Positions 1 to 9,924 of a stretch of DNA of 64,000 nt are shown here, piece after piece. A program made the translations under genes and the position numbers. Within the stretch, counting starts at the first letter, position 1; each line of letters begins with the position of its first letter. This DNA is from Zoroaster sp. YZ-2022 (lineage: Eukaryota > Echinodermata > Asteroidea > Forcipulatida > Zoroasteridae), in assembly GCA_029582265.1 (NCBI GenBank), contig CM055835.1:14315498-14379497 (forward strand), in the 5' to 3' direction. The notes under the pieces were generated by a model that saw nothing but the letters and a program-made list of their open reading frames with translations, made no database searches and was not told where the DNA came from.

Positions 1-600
1 TTCCTATCACTATGTTTTAAACAAAATAGACTGGTGCCCCAACAACGATATACAGGTAATCTGCACAAGAAGTCAGGATGCCATGCCGTTTCACAAAAAC
101 AAATCTTCATGGGGCATGTTAACGCTCTCAAATGATTGTTTGAGTATTTTTTCCTTGTTTCTTATAGGTTGGTACATATTTTGAGGGGGCATCTAAAAAC
201 TTTTGGGTTAATACCCCCCCCCCCCTAACCATAGGGAAGAAAACAGTGAATCCATGCCCGCGTACGTGTTATTTTGTTCGTGGTACATGTATTCAGACAG
301 TAAACTACCCGAATTTATATTCAATAACACCCTAACAAACACCCTACTAATTATTTATTAATCCCATTTTTCCTTTGAGAAAGAACCTGCTATAGGTTCG
401 AAATGAATTACTACTAGTTTGCATTTACACTACATGTCCTTTAGGTTGGTAAGCAGTTTGCAACAGTTAATTCTCTAGTTATCCCTAAAAAGACAATTAA
501 TTTAATAGCGGCAAGATAAGTCTATTGTATCATCCAGAGAAGTTTGTACGCGTGTGCTTTCTTATTCTCAAACTTTGAACAAAAAAGCAGTATAATAAAC
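1..600. other. intergenic, no gene seen
   Basis: AT-rich sequence with a poly-C run near 217-226 and no ORF with recognisable protein similarity. No RNA gene or clear repeat boundary is visible. Confidence 0.5.
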
Positions 601-738
601 ATGAGTAGTATTAGCTAAGCATCTCACACCCCAAAAAGTAGGCGAAGCTGCGTGCGCACCTTAGCCCACTTTTGTCCTTCGCCCACTTTTGTGACCTTGT
701 GTGTTGGGTTGAATGCCCGAAGTTGAATGCGGACCGAG

Positions 739-1087
739 CCACGCAGTGGTGAGTTGTTCGCCTCACGGCAGTGTATGGAGTCACGAAGTGACGATAATGT
801 GAAGAACATGATGCAAGTTGCATCATGTTCTGCGGCGTATGCCAAGACGCAGGATGCGTCTTGGACGAACCACGCTAGTAGTGGTGAGTGGAATCTCTGT
901 CACGATAGTGTAACTGGAGAAAAACCGTTACTGTTTGATCCAGTTGCGAGGTGCGGGAATGATTGTAAATCATGGAGCGCCGAAGACACTTCACGCAGCA
1001 CAAACGAGACGTTGACGTCTCGTTTGTATTTTCACGAAGTGAAAACAAAGCGGCGGGTTCCTCGACGTCTGTCAAGACGTCGAGGAA
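739..1087. repeat. train of short perfect hairpins
   Basis: At least nine short inverted repeats lie almost end to end. Examples: 739-749 (4-bp arms, loop GCA), 749-766, 780-792 (5-bp arms, loop GAA), 804-830 (13-bp arms, loop G), 842-864 (10-bp arms, loop GGA), 869-885, 959-973 (6-bp arms), 1000-1027 (13-bp arms, loop TG), 1029-1045 (7-bp arms, loop GAA) and 1058-1087 (13-bp arms, loop GTCA). The stretch is more GC-rich than its surroundings and open in several frames on both strands, but the encoded peptides look like nothing I recognise. The open frames are probably a by-product of base composition. Confidence 0.8.
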
Positions 1088-1181
1088 GGGTTATTGTATT
1101 TATGAATTTATTTATTTATTTTTAATGTCCCTTATTTTTAATGTCCCTCTGGTCGTCCATTATATGACTAGGCATAAATTG

Positions 1182-1243
1182 TTGTCGCAGCGGGCTATAC
1201 AAACTCCGTTTCGGCTCGATGGTTCGACCCCAGGCCTCCATCC
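1182..1243 (+). repeat. tRNA-like segment, copy 1 of a direct duplication
   Basis: About 60 bp that recurs at 1314-1375. It contains GGTTCGACCCC (B-box-like, 1220-1230) and, upstream, TGTCGCAGCGG (A-box-like, 1183-1193). The A-B spacing is shorter than in a normal tRNA and no cloverleaf can be drawn. A decayed tRNA-derived SINE head is the best guess. Confidence 0.4.
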
Positions 1244-1313
1244 ATTACTTATTTTAAATTTAATTAAGGTCGTCCTTGATGCGGTGTGTATAAGTTTTCG
1301 ATTCAAAGACCTT

Positions 1314-1375
1314 TTGTCGCAGCGGACTATACAAACTTCGTTTAGGCTCGATGGTTTGACCCCGCCGTCCATTTG
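1314..1375 (+). repeat. tRNA-like segment, copy 2 of a direct duplication
   Basis: Second copy of the 1182-1243 segment, about 130 bp downstream, with roughly 85% visible identity. The B-box-like motif has drifted to GGTTTGACCCC, so it should be the weaker promoter of the pair. Confidence 0.4.
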
Positions 1376-1399
1376 AGTTTTAGTTTATCTAGTTTGATA

Positions 1400-2225
1400 T
1401 TTCTATAGTAGTTATTCCTACGCCGGTTGCCAACATGTCTACCATTATTCTCCAAGATTTTTACAACACCGTAGATAATCACGGCAGTGTTTTACTCCTA
1501 GAACTTATACGTTGTGCAATAAATATTGATCCCGAAATCCGAGGGTGGACAGTATCCCTCCAAACTCGGTACACATTTTAGTAATTTCTAGGACGGAAGC
1601 CTTAAAATATGCTATTTTGAAAAACATTATGCATATACCAAATTCCTCGCCGCGCAATTCAAGATGTGTACAATTTACGGTTGTGACCTCCCTTTCCAAG
1701 AGTAGGGTTACCCGGACGTGCTACAACACGCATTATGTATATCGAGGGCATTTTATTCACATAGACGGTGACGCTACTGATATCGGCGATGGCCCATTTC
1801 GTGTCTGGACGTGTATATGTAGGGTCTTGCACGCGTCTATCTTTCGTGCTTTACACTACCTGTATATTAGCACTGTGGGGCCAAGGTTAATACCTCGTCA
1901 ACTTCGTCATTCATAAAGAAGTGGGTGGAAATAAACATGGCGTAAGGAATGAGAGCGTTTATTCATAACAGTATATATACTGCATGTAAGTTCGATAACC
2001 GCTAACTCCTTCCTCCCCTTTTTTGTAATCCCTCCAGTAATTTTTCCATAAAGGGAGAAAATTTGTTTTTCTGGGAAGTCTGTACATTTATTTACATTCT
2101 CATTTTTATGATTAAACTTCGTTCTTAAATTATACTATACATCATGCATCATTTATTTTCACCCGGGTTAATCCCTCAAACCATGTATGGCCATTGGCGA
2201 TACACGTTTTGTGCATACCACCCTT
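1400..2225. other. intergenic, no supported gene
   Basis: A 123-aa open frame (1545-1916, plus) and a 48-aa frame starting at 1435 exist. Neither shows a domain or a convincing splice context. I see no repeats with definable ends. Confidence 0.4.
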
Positions 2226-2229
2226 TGTA

Positions 2230-2470
2230 CATTGGCGGATCCAGGGGGGAGGCTAAGGGGGCTGTAGCCCCCCCCCCTAAAATCGTTTTTTTTTTTTTTA
2301 TTAAAAAGAGAGAAAAGAGAGAGAGAGGGGGGGGGGAATGCACTCTCATTTCCCCCTCATTGTGCTTTGTTTTTCTCTCCCTTTGATTATTTCATTGTAA
2401 TTTTTGTAGTACTGAAAAATAATTGTTTTTGATTCTCAGCCCCCCTAAAAATGTTCTGGATCCGCCCATG
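2230..2470. mobile_element. MITE with GGCGGATCCAG terminal inverted repeats
   Basis: The left end CATTGGCGGATCCAG is mirrored by CTGGATCCGCCCATG on the right. C-rich and A/GA-rich stretches lie just inside (2270-2340). The style (G-rich tracts next to a GGCGGATCC terminus) is like hAT-type MITEs, but no 8-bp target duplication is apparent, so the superfamily is uncertain. Confidence 0.65.
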
Positions 2471-2479
2471 TTGTATCCT

Positions 2480-3765
2480 CTTTGATCCAATACCCGTCGA
2501 TTGGATCACCGTGTTTTGCTCCCTATAACAGATTCCCCTTGTAACAAAAACCGTTGTAACAAAATCACACCATTTCACTTTCATAATATAGGCCTAATTA
2601 AATACTATAATAATTACACATCCACGCGGACAATTGTCCATTCACTTATTACTGCTTTCAATGTTCAGACATTCAGGGCCTACAAATGGGTGCGGTCTTA
2701 ATTCTTAACCTCATTGAGTTTTGCCATCATATGTTGATAATTTTGATAAAATGTTTCCAACACTTGCTTTTCAATCAATTAATAATTCTGTCTCATCAAG
2801 ATTTTGACTCCTACATTTGTTCAAATTGTTTTCAAGGAATCCGCTCAAACATTGACAATGTAATCAATATTGGTCAAATCCTCAAAGAGACGATTTTAAT
2901 GCTTCTCCAGAAGTTATTGATTGTGTTGCGTTGATTTGAATAACGTTTGGACATCTTAAAAACTTACCGCCCATTTGGCGTGGTAATCAATATTGGTCAA
3001 TGTCCTGAGTTTATCAAGGGGTCTATGATGACGACGTATACTTTGAACCTGTGCACAACTTGCTGCAGGAAATCAAACAGATCTATAATGTCATCTGCTC
3101 CATCTTTCTGAGCACGCGGGAAAACCGATATATCTGTCTCAACCACTGAACTGGAAATAAAGATTATGAACGTCAACTTGTCAAACCACCGCCTTTTTTC
3201 TACCAATACGTAAGAGAGCAGCACCACGAAATTGAAGCTGAGCGGAAGAGAATGAAATCTTCATCATGAATTAAGAGAATGGGAATGTATTCCCAAAAAC
3301 TTTCCTCATGTAGAGAAAAATGGTGGAACTTGCGCTTGCATAATGCTATAAACGTGGAACACCTGGAGTGATAGGTTTCTGGTGAGCAACCCATCTAAAT
3401 TCAAGTAGCGATCTTCAAAAGCAACACACCAATAAATCAGGGGACCAAGGAGGACCAAATCTTCCAAAAAGATATTATTATTATTGTCTGTTGATGTTTT
3501 CCCCCAGTATCTCGTCTTTACGCAGTACATGTAAGTACAATGACATAAACACAATTGGTCCTTTTTAGGACTTTATTTTACATATTGTATGATTCTCCCC
3601 GGCCGTTAACTATTTTATTTACTAAATCAATCATGCGCTTCTTAGAATATGCATTACCCTTAAACCGGCTCTTCTCAGAGCCAACACCTCTACTTTAGAG
3701 ATTTGTTACATGGTGCTTCCGAAAACTTTCCTAATTACCATTTCCACCGTGCAAAGCCTTAAATC
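2480..3765. other. intergenic, no gene seen
   Basis: Short open frames on both strands (for example 2997-3227 and 3306-3554, minus) have no recognisable domains or splice logic. No repeat structure is obvious. Confidence 0.4.
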
Positions 3766-3769
3766 CTAT

Positions 3770-4345
3770 ATCATTACCCTTATCCTTTACGGCTTAACTT
3801 TTTGGGGACACACAATACCCTCTTTGCATTAATCATTCACTCTATTGAGATACCCGTTACCCCTATCCTTTACGGCTTAACTTTTTGAGGTCACACAATA
3901 CCCTCTTTACATTAATCATTCACTCTATTGAGATACCTGTTGCCCTTATCCTTTACGGCTTAACTTTTTGAGGACACAAATTACCCTCTTTACATTAATC
4001 ATTCACTCTATTGATATACCCGTTACCCTTAGCCTTTACCCTTAGCCTTTACGGCTTAACTTTATGAGGACACACATTACCCTCTTTCCATTAATCATTC
4101 ACTCTATTGAGATACCCGTTACCCTTAGCCTTTACAGCTTAACTTTTTGAGGACACAAATTACCCTCTTTACATTAATCATTCACTCTATTGATATACCC
4201 GTTACCCTTAGCCTTTACCCTTAGCCTTTACGGCTTAACTTTATGAGGACACACATTACCCTCTTTTCATTAATCATTCACTCTATTGAGATACCCGTTA
4301 CCCTTAGCCTTTACGGCTTAACTTTTTTGGGACACACACAATACA
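3770..4345. repeat. 83-bp minisatellite, 7-8 copies
   Basis: The word CCTTTACGGCTTAAC recurs at 3784, 3867, 3950, 4046, 4129 (with ACAGC), 4225 and 4308, giving spacings of 83, 83, 96, 83, 96 and 83 bp. The 96-bp units contain an extra 13-bp CCTTTACCCTTAG duplication, so the distal part is an 83+96 dimeric higher-order repeat. Units carry variants of GGACACACAATACCCTC, the sequence that also flanks the adjacent LINE. Confidence 0.9.
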
Positions 4346-4352
4346 CACCGTC

Positions 4353-4416
4353 TTTATCTTAAGGATTAATCTTTTGAGGGTATTGTGTGTCCTCAAAAAA
4401 TTAATCCTGAAGATAA
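4353..4416. repeat. imperfect palindrome at LINE 3' junction
   Basis: Arms of about 24 bp (TTATCTTAAGGATTAAT... and its complement ending ...GAAGATAA) flank a loop that contains the 17-bp repeat GAGGGTATTGTGTGTCC. One arm lies in the flank and the other inside the LINE end. Confidence 0.75.
4376..4392. repeat. target-site duplication, left copy
   Basis: GAGGGTATTGTGTGTCC, identical to 8580-8596. The two copies bracket the LINE insertion and the match does not extend beyond 17 bp on either side. Confidence 0.75.
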
Positions 4417-4451
4417 ACAGTACAGTACAGTACAGTTTAGGTCCTCATTTT

Positions 4452-5252
4452 GAAGCTTTAGGCTTCATATGAGTCAGGACTCCTAGGAGCCTGGTGAAAC
4501 CAGTCTTTGACTGTGTTTCTCTTTTAATCTGCTCAATAGAAATATCACCCAGAAGTCTTGAGATACCTATCCAGGGATCTCGATAGTATGGGACTCTAGA
4601 ATAAAAATAAACTAAGCTTGGTCAAATTTGTATTTTCCTACGACAAGTATGAGCTATGTATTTCAGATACTGGGGTTAATATAATTCCAAAGTGGTTGAC
4701 TTTTTGTTATGCGTTCTAGGTCTATATTAGCAAAGTAAAGAGCATGATTAACTTCACCTTCTACAAGTGAAGGTTTCCTACGGAAACCATCTTTAATCAT
4801 TCGCCTTGGAAACCATACCAACTACTTTCAATCCTTTTTATTTATTTCTCACTGGGCCTCCAGCATTGGGTAGCATATGTCAGTCTAGGACGAACACATG
4901 CTTCCAGGATTTTAGTCGAATGGACATACGTACTTCCCTGTCACAAAGAGAACCCCTTAAGTTCATAAAATTTAGCTGTAGCCTTTGCAATTCTTAGGTC
5001 AGTGGAATTTCTACCATCATTGAAGATGGTGTGGCCAAGATAGCAAAATTCAGACACATTTCCAAGTTCAGTACCATCAATGACAATATTTATGTCACTC
5101 GTAGATGTATTAAATTGCATCACTTTAGTTTTTTTGAAAGAAATTGTTAATCCAAAACGTTTACAAGTTGTGTTCATTATATTCATAATTCCTTGTGCTT
5201 CAGCAATGCTTATACAAAATAAAACCAAATCATCGGCATACAAGAGCCACCT
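4452..5252 (-). pseudogene. LINE reverse transcriptase, C-terminal half
   Basis: On the minus strand this piece starts a few residues before the YADD catalytic box (5240 downwards: YADDLVLF). It continues through a typical post-palm segment (GLTISFKKTKVM, CYLGHTI) and, after a frameshift near 4941, ILEACVRPRLTYATQCW around 4920-4860. It ends in a conserved-looking tail (DPWIGISRLLG near 4575) before a TGA at about 4452. Several stops and frameshifts show decay. It joins the 7943-8579 piece once the Harbinger insertion is discounted. Confidence 0.85.
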
Positions 5253-5542
5253 TAATGGGTCGTATGGATAAAAACTAGTAAATGCTAGGAAGTTGAAGCA
5301 AACAGTAAAAGCATTTACTTTGGAGTAAAAGCATTAAGGAAAAGCAAATGCTTGAATTCGTATGAATAAAAATTAGGTTTTACTGTTCAGCATTTGCTAA
5401 TTGAAATCGTAGTAAATGCTTCACACTTGTGGTTGAATGCATAGCTGAATAGTTTATAACAATAGGGACTCCATTGTGTGTACGAAGAGACCCAAACAGA
5501 GCAAACCGTAAGCTAACAGGGGTGGTTTAATGAAATCTCATC

Positions 5543-5926
5543 ATGGCTGATATGTATAGCAATAGTGATTCTGACCCTGAAAATCTGCACGATGAAGACA
5601 ACTTATCTGCACCTGCAAATTGCAAGCAAAATCTTTTTGTGAAACTTGTAAAACGATACAAGGTGCTTCTTGCGAAGTCCCAGTTATCTAAAGTAAAAGC
5701 AGAGAAAGAGTGTGCACTCAAGAAAATGGCGGTTGAGTATCAGCGCGCAACTGGCATCTCCCTGACAGACAAGCAAATCATGAAAAAGCTGAACAACATG
5801 AAGAGCGATGTGAAACTGAAGCCTGATGTGTCAAAGACAGGAAACAAACCAATAAAACTGAAGGAGTGGGAGAAATTGCTGCTGGACCTGATGCAGACGC
5901 AAGTTGTTCGGTTATCAATGGAGTAA
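5543..5926 (+). CDS. Harbinger Myb/SANT-like accessory protein (first exon or truncated)
   Basis: 127-aa open frame with an acidic N-terminus (SDSDPENLHDED), a helical Lys-rich middle (residues about 28-90, including TDKQIMKKLNNMKSDVK) and a C-terminal LKEWEKLLLDLM. Harbinger elements carry a Myb/SANT-like DNA-binding protein that escorts the transposase to the nucleus and element ends. The position opposite the transposase gene and the fold-like pattern support this identity. Downstream, 6092-6373 encodes a Gln-rich coiled tail (LSTAELQRLVLLEQLKL...) after a possible TTCTTTCAG acceptor at 6083-6091, with one frame break. The full protein may therefore be spliced and longer. The open frame itself is intact. 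Confidence 0.7.
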   Translation: MADMYSNSDSDPENLHDEDNLSAPANCKQNLFVKLVKRYKVLLAKSQLSKVKAEKECALKKMAVEYQRATGISLTDKQIMKKLNNMKSDVKLKPDVSKTGNKPIKLKEWEKLLLDLMQTQVVRLSME

Positions 5927-6091
5927 AATGTAAATGACCAATTATTTAAAAATAAAATAAAAAAATAAAATAAAAAAAGGGGGGCTATAACTTGTATATT
6001 CGGCCTATAATTTGGCCTGGAATTAAATGTAATTTTGTATGCTGGAATTATTTGTTACTATTTGACTGAAGAGATTTGCCATTCTTTCAGG

Positions 6092-6373
6092 TGCCATACG
6101 TGTTGGCTTAGGTAACGCCTCTACACCAGATTTGCCCGGTCCATCCACATCCAAGACGCTTATGAAGTCTCCGCCTCATAGTCACATGACAGAGGAAGCT
6201 GATGTGATTCATGAAGGCCCGTGAAAAGAAAAACATCATCTCTTCCAGAAACAGAGGAAACTGAGGGACTCTCGACAGCTGAGCTACAGAGACTGGTTTT
6301 ATTGGAGCAGTTGAAACTGATACGAATGCAGCAACAGCAAATAGGCCTATCGGATTCAGACAGTGATGATTGA
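6092..6373 (+). pseudogene. putative second exon of Harbinger Myb-like gene
   Basis: After a pyrimidine-rich TTCTTTCAG the sequence encodes a Ser/Pro-rich stretch and then, in another frame, a Leu/Gln-rich helix ending ...SDSDSDD before TGA at 6371. Acidic and coiled C-termini are usual for these accessory proteins. The stop at about 6222-6224 and the phase mismatch with the upstream exon suggest decay or an unrecognised splice pattern. Confidence 0.4.
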
Positions 6374-6929
6374 ACATTTCTTGTAATATATTTCGAAGAA
6401 AACCTGTCACTTATTATTTTTTTTTAAAGGAGATATTCTGAGAGGATTTATTGTATACATTCTTTATTTTAATCGCCAACGTATTGCTTTTAATAAATGC
6501 CAAGACATTTACAAAATATTACATTTAATAGAAAGAAGGTATAAATATGTAGGCCCACGGTTTAAATAAAGAAAACGACAAAAGAAGGTGAACAGAATAC
6601 TCCATTTAATTCACGTTTTATGGGTCAATTACTTGTTTTTCCTTTAATTTGCGAAACAGAAAAGATGTTCTTGATTGTTTAAATGTGACTGAAAATAAAT
6701 ATTATTTATTAGCCGTACTTTAACACTTGACCAAAATAATTATTTTCTTCTCAGCTTAAATGCTTGTCTGAAAATCATAATAAAACAAACTTATAACATG
6801 TTATAATAATGTTATTTCGTAATTTGGGAAATGGATATAAACTTTGTAGTTTTGTTTGGGACTTGTAGTGACCTTCTTTGATTTTGCTATAACATAATCA
6901 ACCAAAAGAAATACGTAAAATAGTAATTG

Positions 6930-7654
6930 TCAGTAATTATTTTTCGAAGCGTTCTCATAGAGCATTTCTGAGATGGCTCTCCTCTTCCGTTGACCCCTCC
7001 TTCTTGTGCGATTTTCATTATCATCTTCATGACCACCTACCACATCGATGTCATCTTCTGGATATTCCATTACTGGGAAGTCAAATTCATCATCCAGATA
7101 TTTGGCAACATTGTGAAGCATGAAGCGACAATTATAGCTGGAGCTTTCTCCAGAGAAAGTCGCACTTTGTACTGCATGATGGGAAATAAGCCAGGGAGCA
7201 TAAACCAGGGAGCAATACAGTCAACACACGTGCATACAGTCAACTGCTCCAATGACAAATGGAATCTGAAATGGCCCCCTTGCCTGCCACATTTCCTGTG
7301 CAGATTGTATGTCAGCTGCAGTTTTGGGGAACTTGATCCACAGCTCTGCGTTTCTCATCATTTGTTTGAGAACAAGCGTAATCGTAGTGGACACGGTGCT
7401 CTGATGAATCCCAGCATCTTCTCCGACGCCAACTTGAAAACCTGGGTCACCAACATACCTTAGTAGAACCTCAAGTTGCTGCTTTGCAGTCAGTGCTCCC
7501 CCTCTTCGTTCCCCAGAATGTTCCAAGAAATGGTCGGCCATCCATGTTACATTTGGTTCCTCAAACCGGTACAGCTGCTTGTATTTTGACTTCCGACACT
7601 CCCTTCTCTGAGCATAAACCTTTCCTGCCGAACGACATTCATAAACGCTGCCAT
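6930..7654 (-). pseudogene. Harbinger transposase (HARBI1-like), gutted
   Basis: The N-terminus starts near 7654 (MAAFMNVVRQERF). After a frameshift near 7600 it continues with RFEEPNVTWMADHFLEHSG, the HTH-like VGEDAGIHQSTVSTTI and the first catalytic-site region IGAVDCMH (normally the V/I-D-G-T-H box of the DDE nuclease, here Cys-Met replacing Gly-Thr). It then jumps within about 30 codons to the C-terminal CRFMLHNVAKYLDDEF. Intact HARBI1-type proteins have roughly 150 residues between these points, including the second and third catalytic acids. They are missing here. The C-terminal basic/acidic tail ends at 6930. Confidence 0.8.
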
Positions 7655-7942
7655 TTTGTAAACTAGTTTTTGGTTCATCCTTTTCAGGGTTGCCTCGACC
7701 CAGCCTTGAAAATTGACTTGTAAATACTCCAAATCTGAAGCATTTACTCCGTTTTATTCATACCAAACGAAGCAAATGCTAATAGTCTAGCAAAAACTAC
7801 AAAAGTAAAAGTAAATACTTTCAGTGTTTAGCAAATGCTTCCAGTGAAAGCATTTGCTTAATTTTTATTCATACAGATGCGAGTAAATGCTTAAAAATTG
7901 GTAGTAAAAGCAAATGCTAGTTTTTATACATACGACCCATTA

Positions 7943-8579
7943 TTTCAATACCATTCATTTTCTTGGTTTTTCTTTGTTCCCGGTTAGTGCATTCGCTAGA
8001 AATACGGTAATCGAACGAGACACCCCATCCACCTGGATACTTTCTGTCAATAGCCTCTGCACACACTTTCAAGACAAAATCAAAATAGAAGTTAAACAGT
8101 GTTGGACTTTCTAGGCCTCCCTGTCGACAGCCAGATAAAATATCAAATTTTACTTTAGTCCCGAAATACATGCAGTTGTACCATCATATAATTTTCTGAG
8201 AATGTAGATAAGAGGTTTGGCACCAGTGCGTAGTTCTAAAACCCGAAACAAAAAATCTCTGGGGATATAATCATATGCCGCTGTTAAGTCAACAAAGACC
8301 AAAACAAGAGGTCCAGCATGCTTTTGTATAACATTCTTGCTGACAAAGATTGCATCCACAGTTGACCGACCTTTTCTAAAACCAAACTGAAATTCAGAAA
8401 TATTCAGCTCATAGGTTTCCTGTAACCTATTTAAAATTATACGAGGAACTATTTTACTAAGATTTGAACCAATAGACAATGCCCGGTAGTTTTCTGCTAG
8501 AGACTTCAAACCCTTTTTGTAGAGACAAACTACCTTCATAGCAAGCCAAGATTCTGGGACAGCCACTAGAGACCATACA
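7943..8579 (-). pseudogene. LINE reverse transcriptase, N-terminal half
   Basis: Minus-strand RT fingers/palm. It includes the motif around ENYRALSIGSNLSKI, the FGFRKGRSTVDAIF box, the VFVDLTAAYDYIPRD catalytic box with its first Asp, and after a -1 frameshift at 8150-8171 the LSGCRQGGLESPTLF box. The reading frame runs up to the Harbinger boundary. The upstream endonuclease is absent, consistent with 5' truncation at 8579. Confidence 0.88.
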
Positions 8580-8596
8580 GAGGGTATTGTGTGTCC
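8580..8596. repeat. target-site duplication, right copy
   Basis: GAGGGTATTGTGTGTCC at the truncated 5' end of the LINE, identical to 4376-4392. Confidence 0.75.
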
Positions 8597-8599
8597 CAA

Positions 8600-9920
8600 T
8601 CAGATCCATACGTCTACTTACACCAGTGTACATTTGGTGGAATATTCTATTAAAAACCAGACATATTCAAAGTTACCCCCAGACATCATTAATCATCCGT
8701 CCAGTTGCAGTTTGAAAGCTAAGTATGCTTTTTGAAAGTCATCCGAGCGCAACGGCTCATTTCAATACGTATCATATGACTAAAATACTTTTCTTTCACG
8801 CCAAAATAATTCAATGGGTAGGCCAAGGTTGTTGGTGTTAGTGCCTTTCCAAAAATCAGTGTAGGCTATACATCAGTGTACATGTACATATAGCTTCAGA
8901 CTTCAATTTCGATCCGAAACTTGAAAAAGATGAAAGCGCACCACAATTTGCTGCCCATTTAGATAACGCGCTGGGAAAAATGGAAAAATAAACAAAAGTA
9001 TGACTCCAAAAATATGACTTCCAAAGTGGATCTCAAAAGTGCTTATCGGTATGTTCCCTGTCATCCCGATGACTTATTTAAATGGCACTAAACTTCCATT
9101 TGAAGATAAACGTGCGCCATGCATTTTTCTGTCTGTCTCTCGTGTAATGCAACATCGTAGTTGTAATGGGGTCGTTGCTATACCTGGATGATTTTCTCAT
9201 CAAAATTGAAAATACACGGGAGGCTTGTGAATTGCAGATGGATAGCCCTTCCCAAAAGATGGATAGCCCTTCCCAAACAATCACTTGTCTTGGTAGGCCT
9301 ATCTTAATTTATACTAATGCTCGAACTCTTATATATAAATACCGCAGGAAAAACTTGATTGTTCATTGAACTACTGTGACCTTGTAACTTATTTCAATAC
9401 GTTTCATATGACTAAAATACAAGAAAGGATCTGCACTTTTTTCTTTCACGCCCGTACATGTTGTGTTGCCTTTCAAAAATATGCGTCTATAGTATACCCC
9501 ATAAAAATGAGTGTTCACAGCCAAGTAAGAGCGAGCGATTTGATATATGGGTTCTAAAGCAACTGTTAACTTTCTATTTAAAAAAATAATGAAAAAGGAA
9601 AAGGATATCAGGAAACAAACTAACTGAAATCACTTTTAGTCTTTAAAGTTAAGGGAAATCTTTTCTGCAAATTCACATAATGATTTTTGCCGTTGGCGCG
9701 AAATGCTGACATTTTCGCGAGAGTCACCCCGCTCATATTATTCAGCACCCTTCAATTGTATAGAAACCACCTTCAAACCTCGGGACATACACGTGTGCCT
9801 CTACTAGCCATCGAGCAGTATATTGTGTCTATCAGGCAGCACACCATTCCTCGATCTCACGTTTGTAAAGCAGTGAGGCAAAGGTATCATAATACCATGA
9901 CGAAGGGGTGCACCCCGCTA
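8600..9920. other. intergenic with local partial duplications
   Basis: No gene. A segment around 8758-8805 (TTTCAATACGTATCATATGA..., TTTCTTTCACGCC) recurs in altered form at 9390-9452. GATGGATAGCCCTTCCCAAA is tandemly doubled at 9238-9279. No element ends are definable. Confidence 0.5.
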
Positions 9921-9924
9921 AATA

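Larger units (their letters stand above)
5255..7939. mobile_element. PIF/Harbinger DNA transposon
   Basis: Terminal inverted repeats of about 30 bp start ATGGGTCGTATGGATAAAAA on the left and end in the complement (TTTTTATACATACGACCCA) on the right. TTA at 5252-5254 and 7940-7942 fits the 3-bp TWA duplication of this superfamily. The first and last ~150 bp are full of GCATTTGCT/AGCAAATGC words. It encodes both Harbinger proteins: a Myb/SANT-like accessory protein (plus) and a HARBI1-type transposase (minus, broken). One extra A at the left end leaves the exact boundary uncertain by 1 bp. Confidence 0.92.
4393..8579 (-). mobile_element. 5'-truncated non-LTR retrotransposon (LINE), interrupted by Harbinger
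   Basis: Minus-strand remnants of a reverse transcriptase run from 8579 down to a stop near 4452, then a 3' end with a short (TACAG)n tract at about 4420-4436. The ORF begins inside the RT, so the 5' part is missing. The 17-bp direct repeats at 4376-4392 and 8580-8596 look like the target-site duplication. Frameshifts (near 8150-8171 and 4941) and the 2.7-kb Harbinger insertion make it inactive. The C-terminal tail style suggests an RTE/Nimb-like clade, but this is from memory. Confidence 0.85.

Noticed and set aside
727..1376. Overlapping 130-aa open frames on the plus strand and several on the minus strand
   Set aside because: Open in many frames at once over the hairpin train, no domain, Arg/Ser-rich by composition only.
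1435..1916. 48-aa and 123-aa open frames as a possible gene, with a faint G-R-V-Y-V-G pattern resembling helicase C-termini
   Set aside because: Match is too weak, stops interrupt the frame, and no other helicase motif is present nearby.
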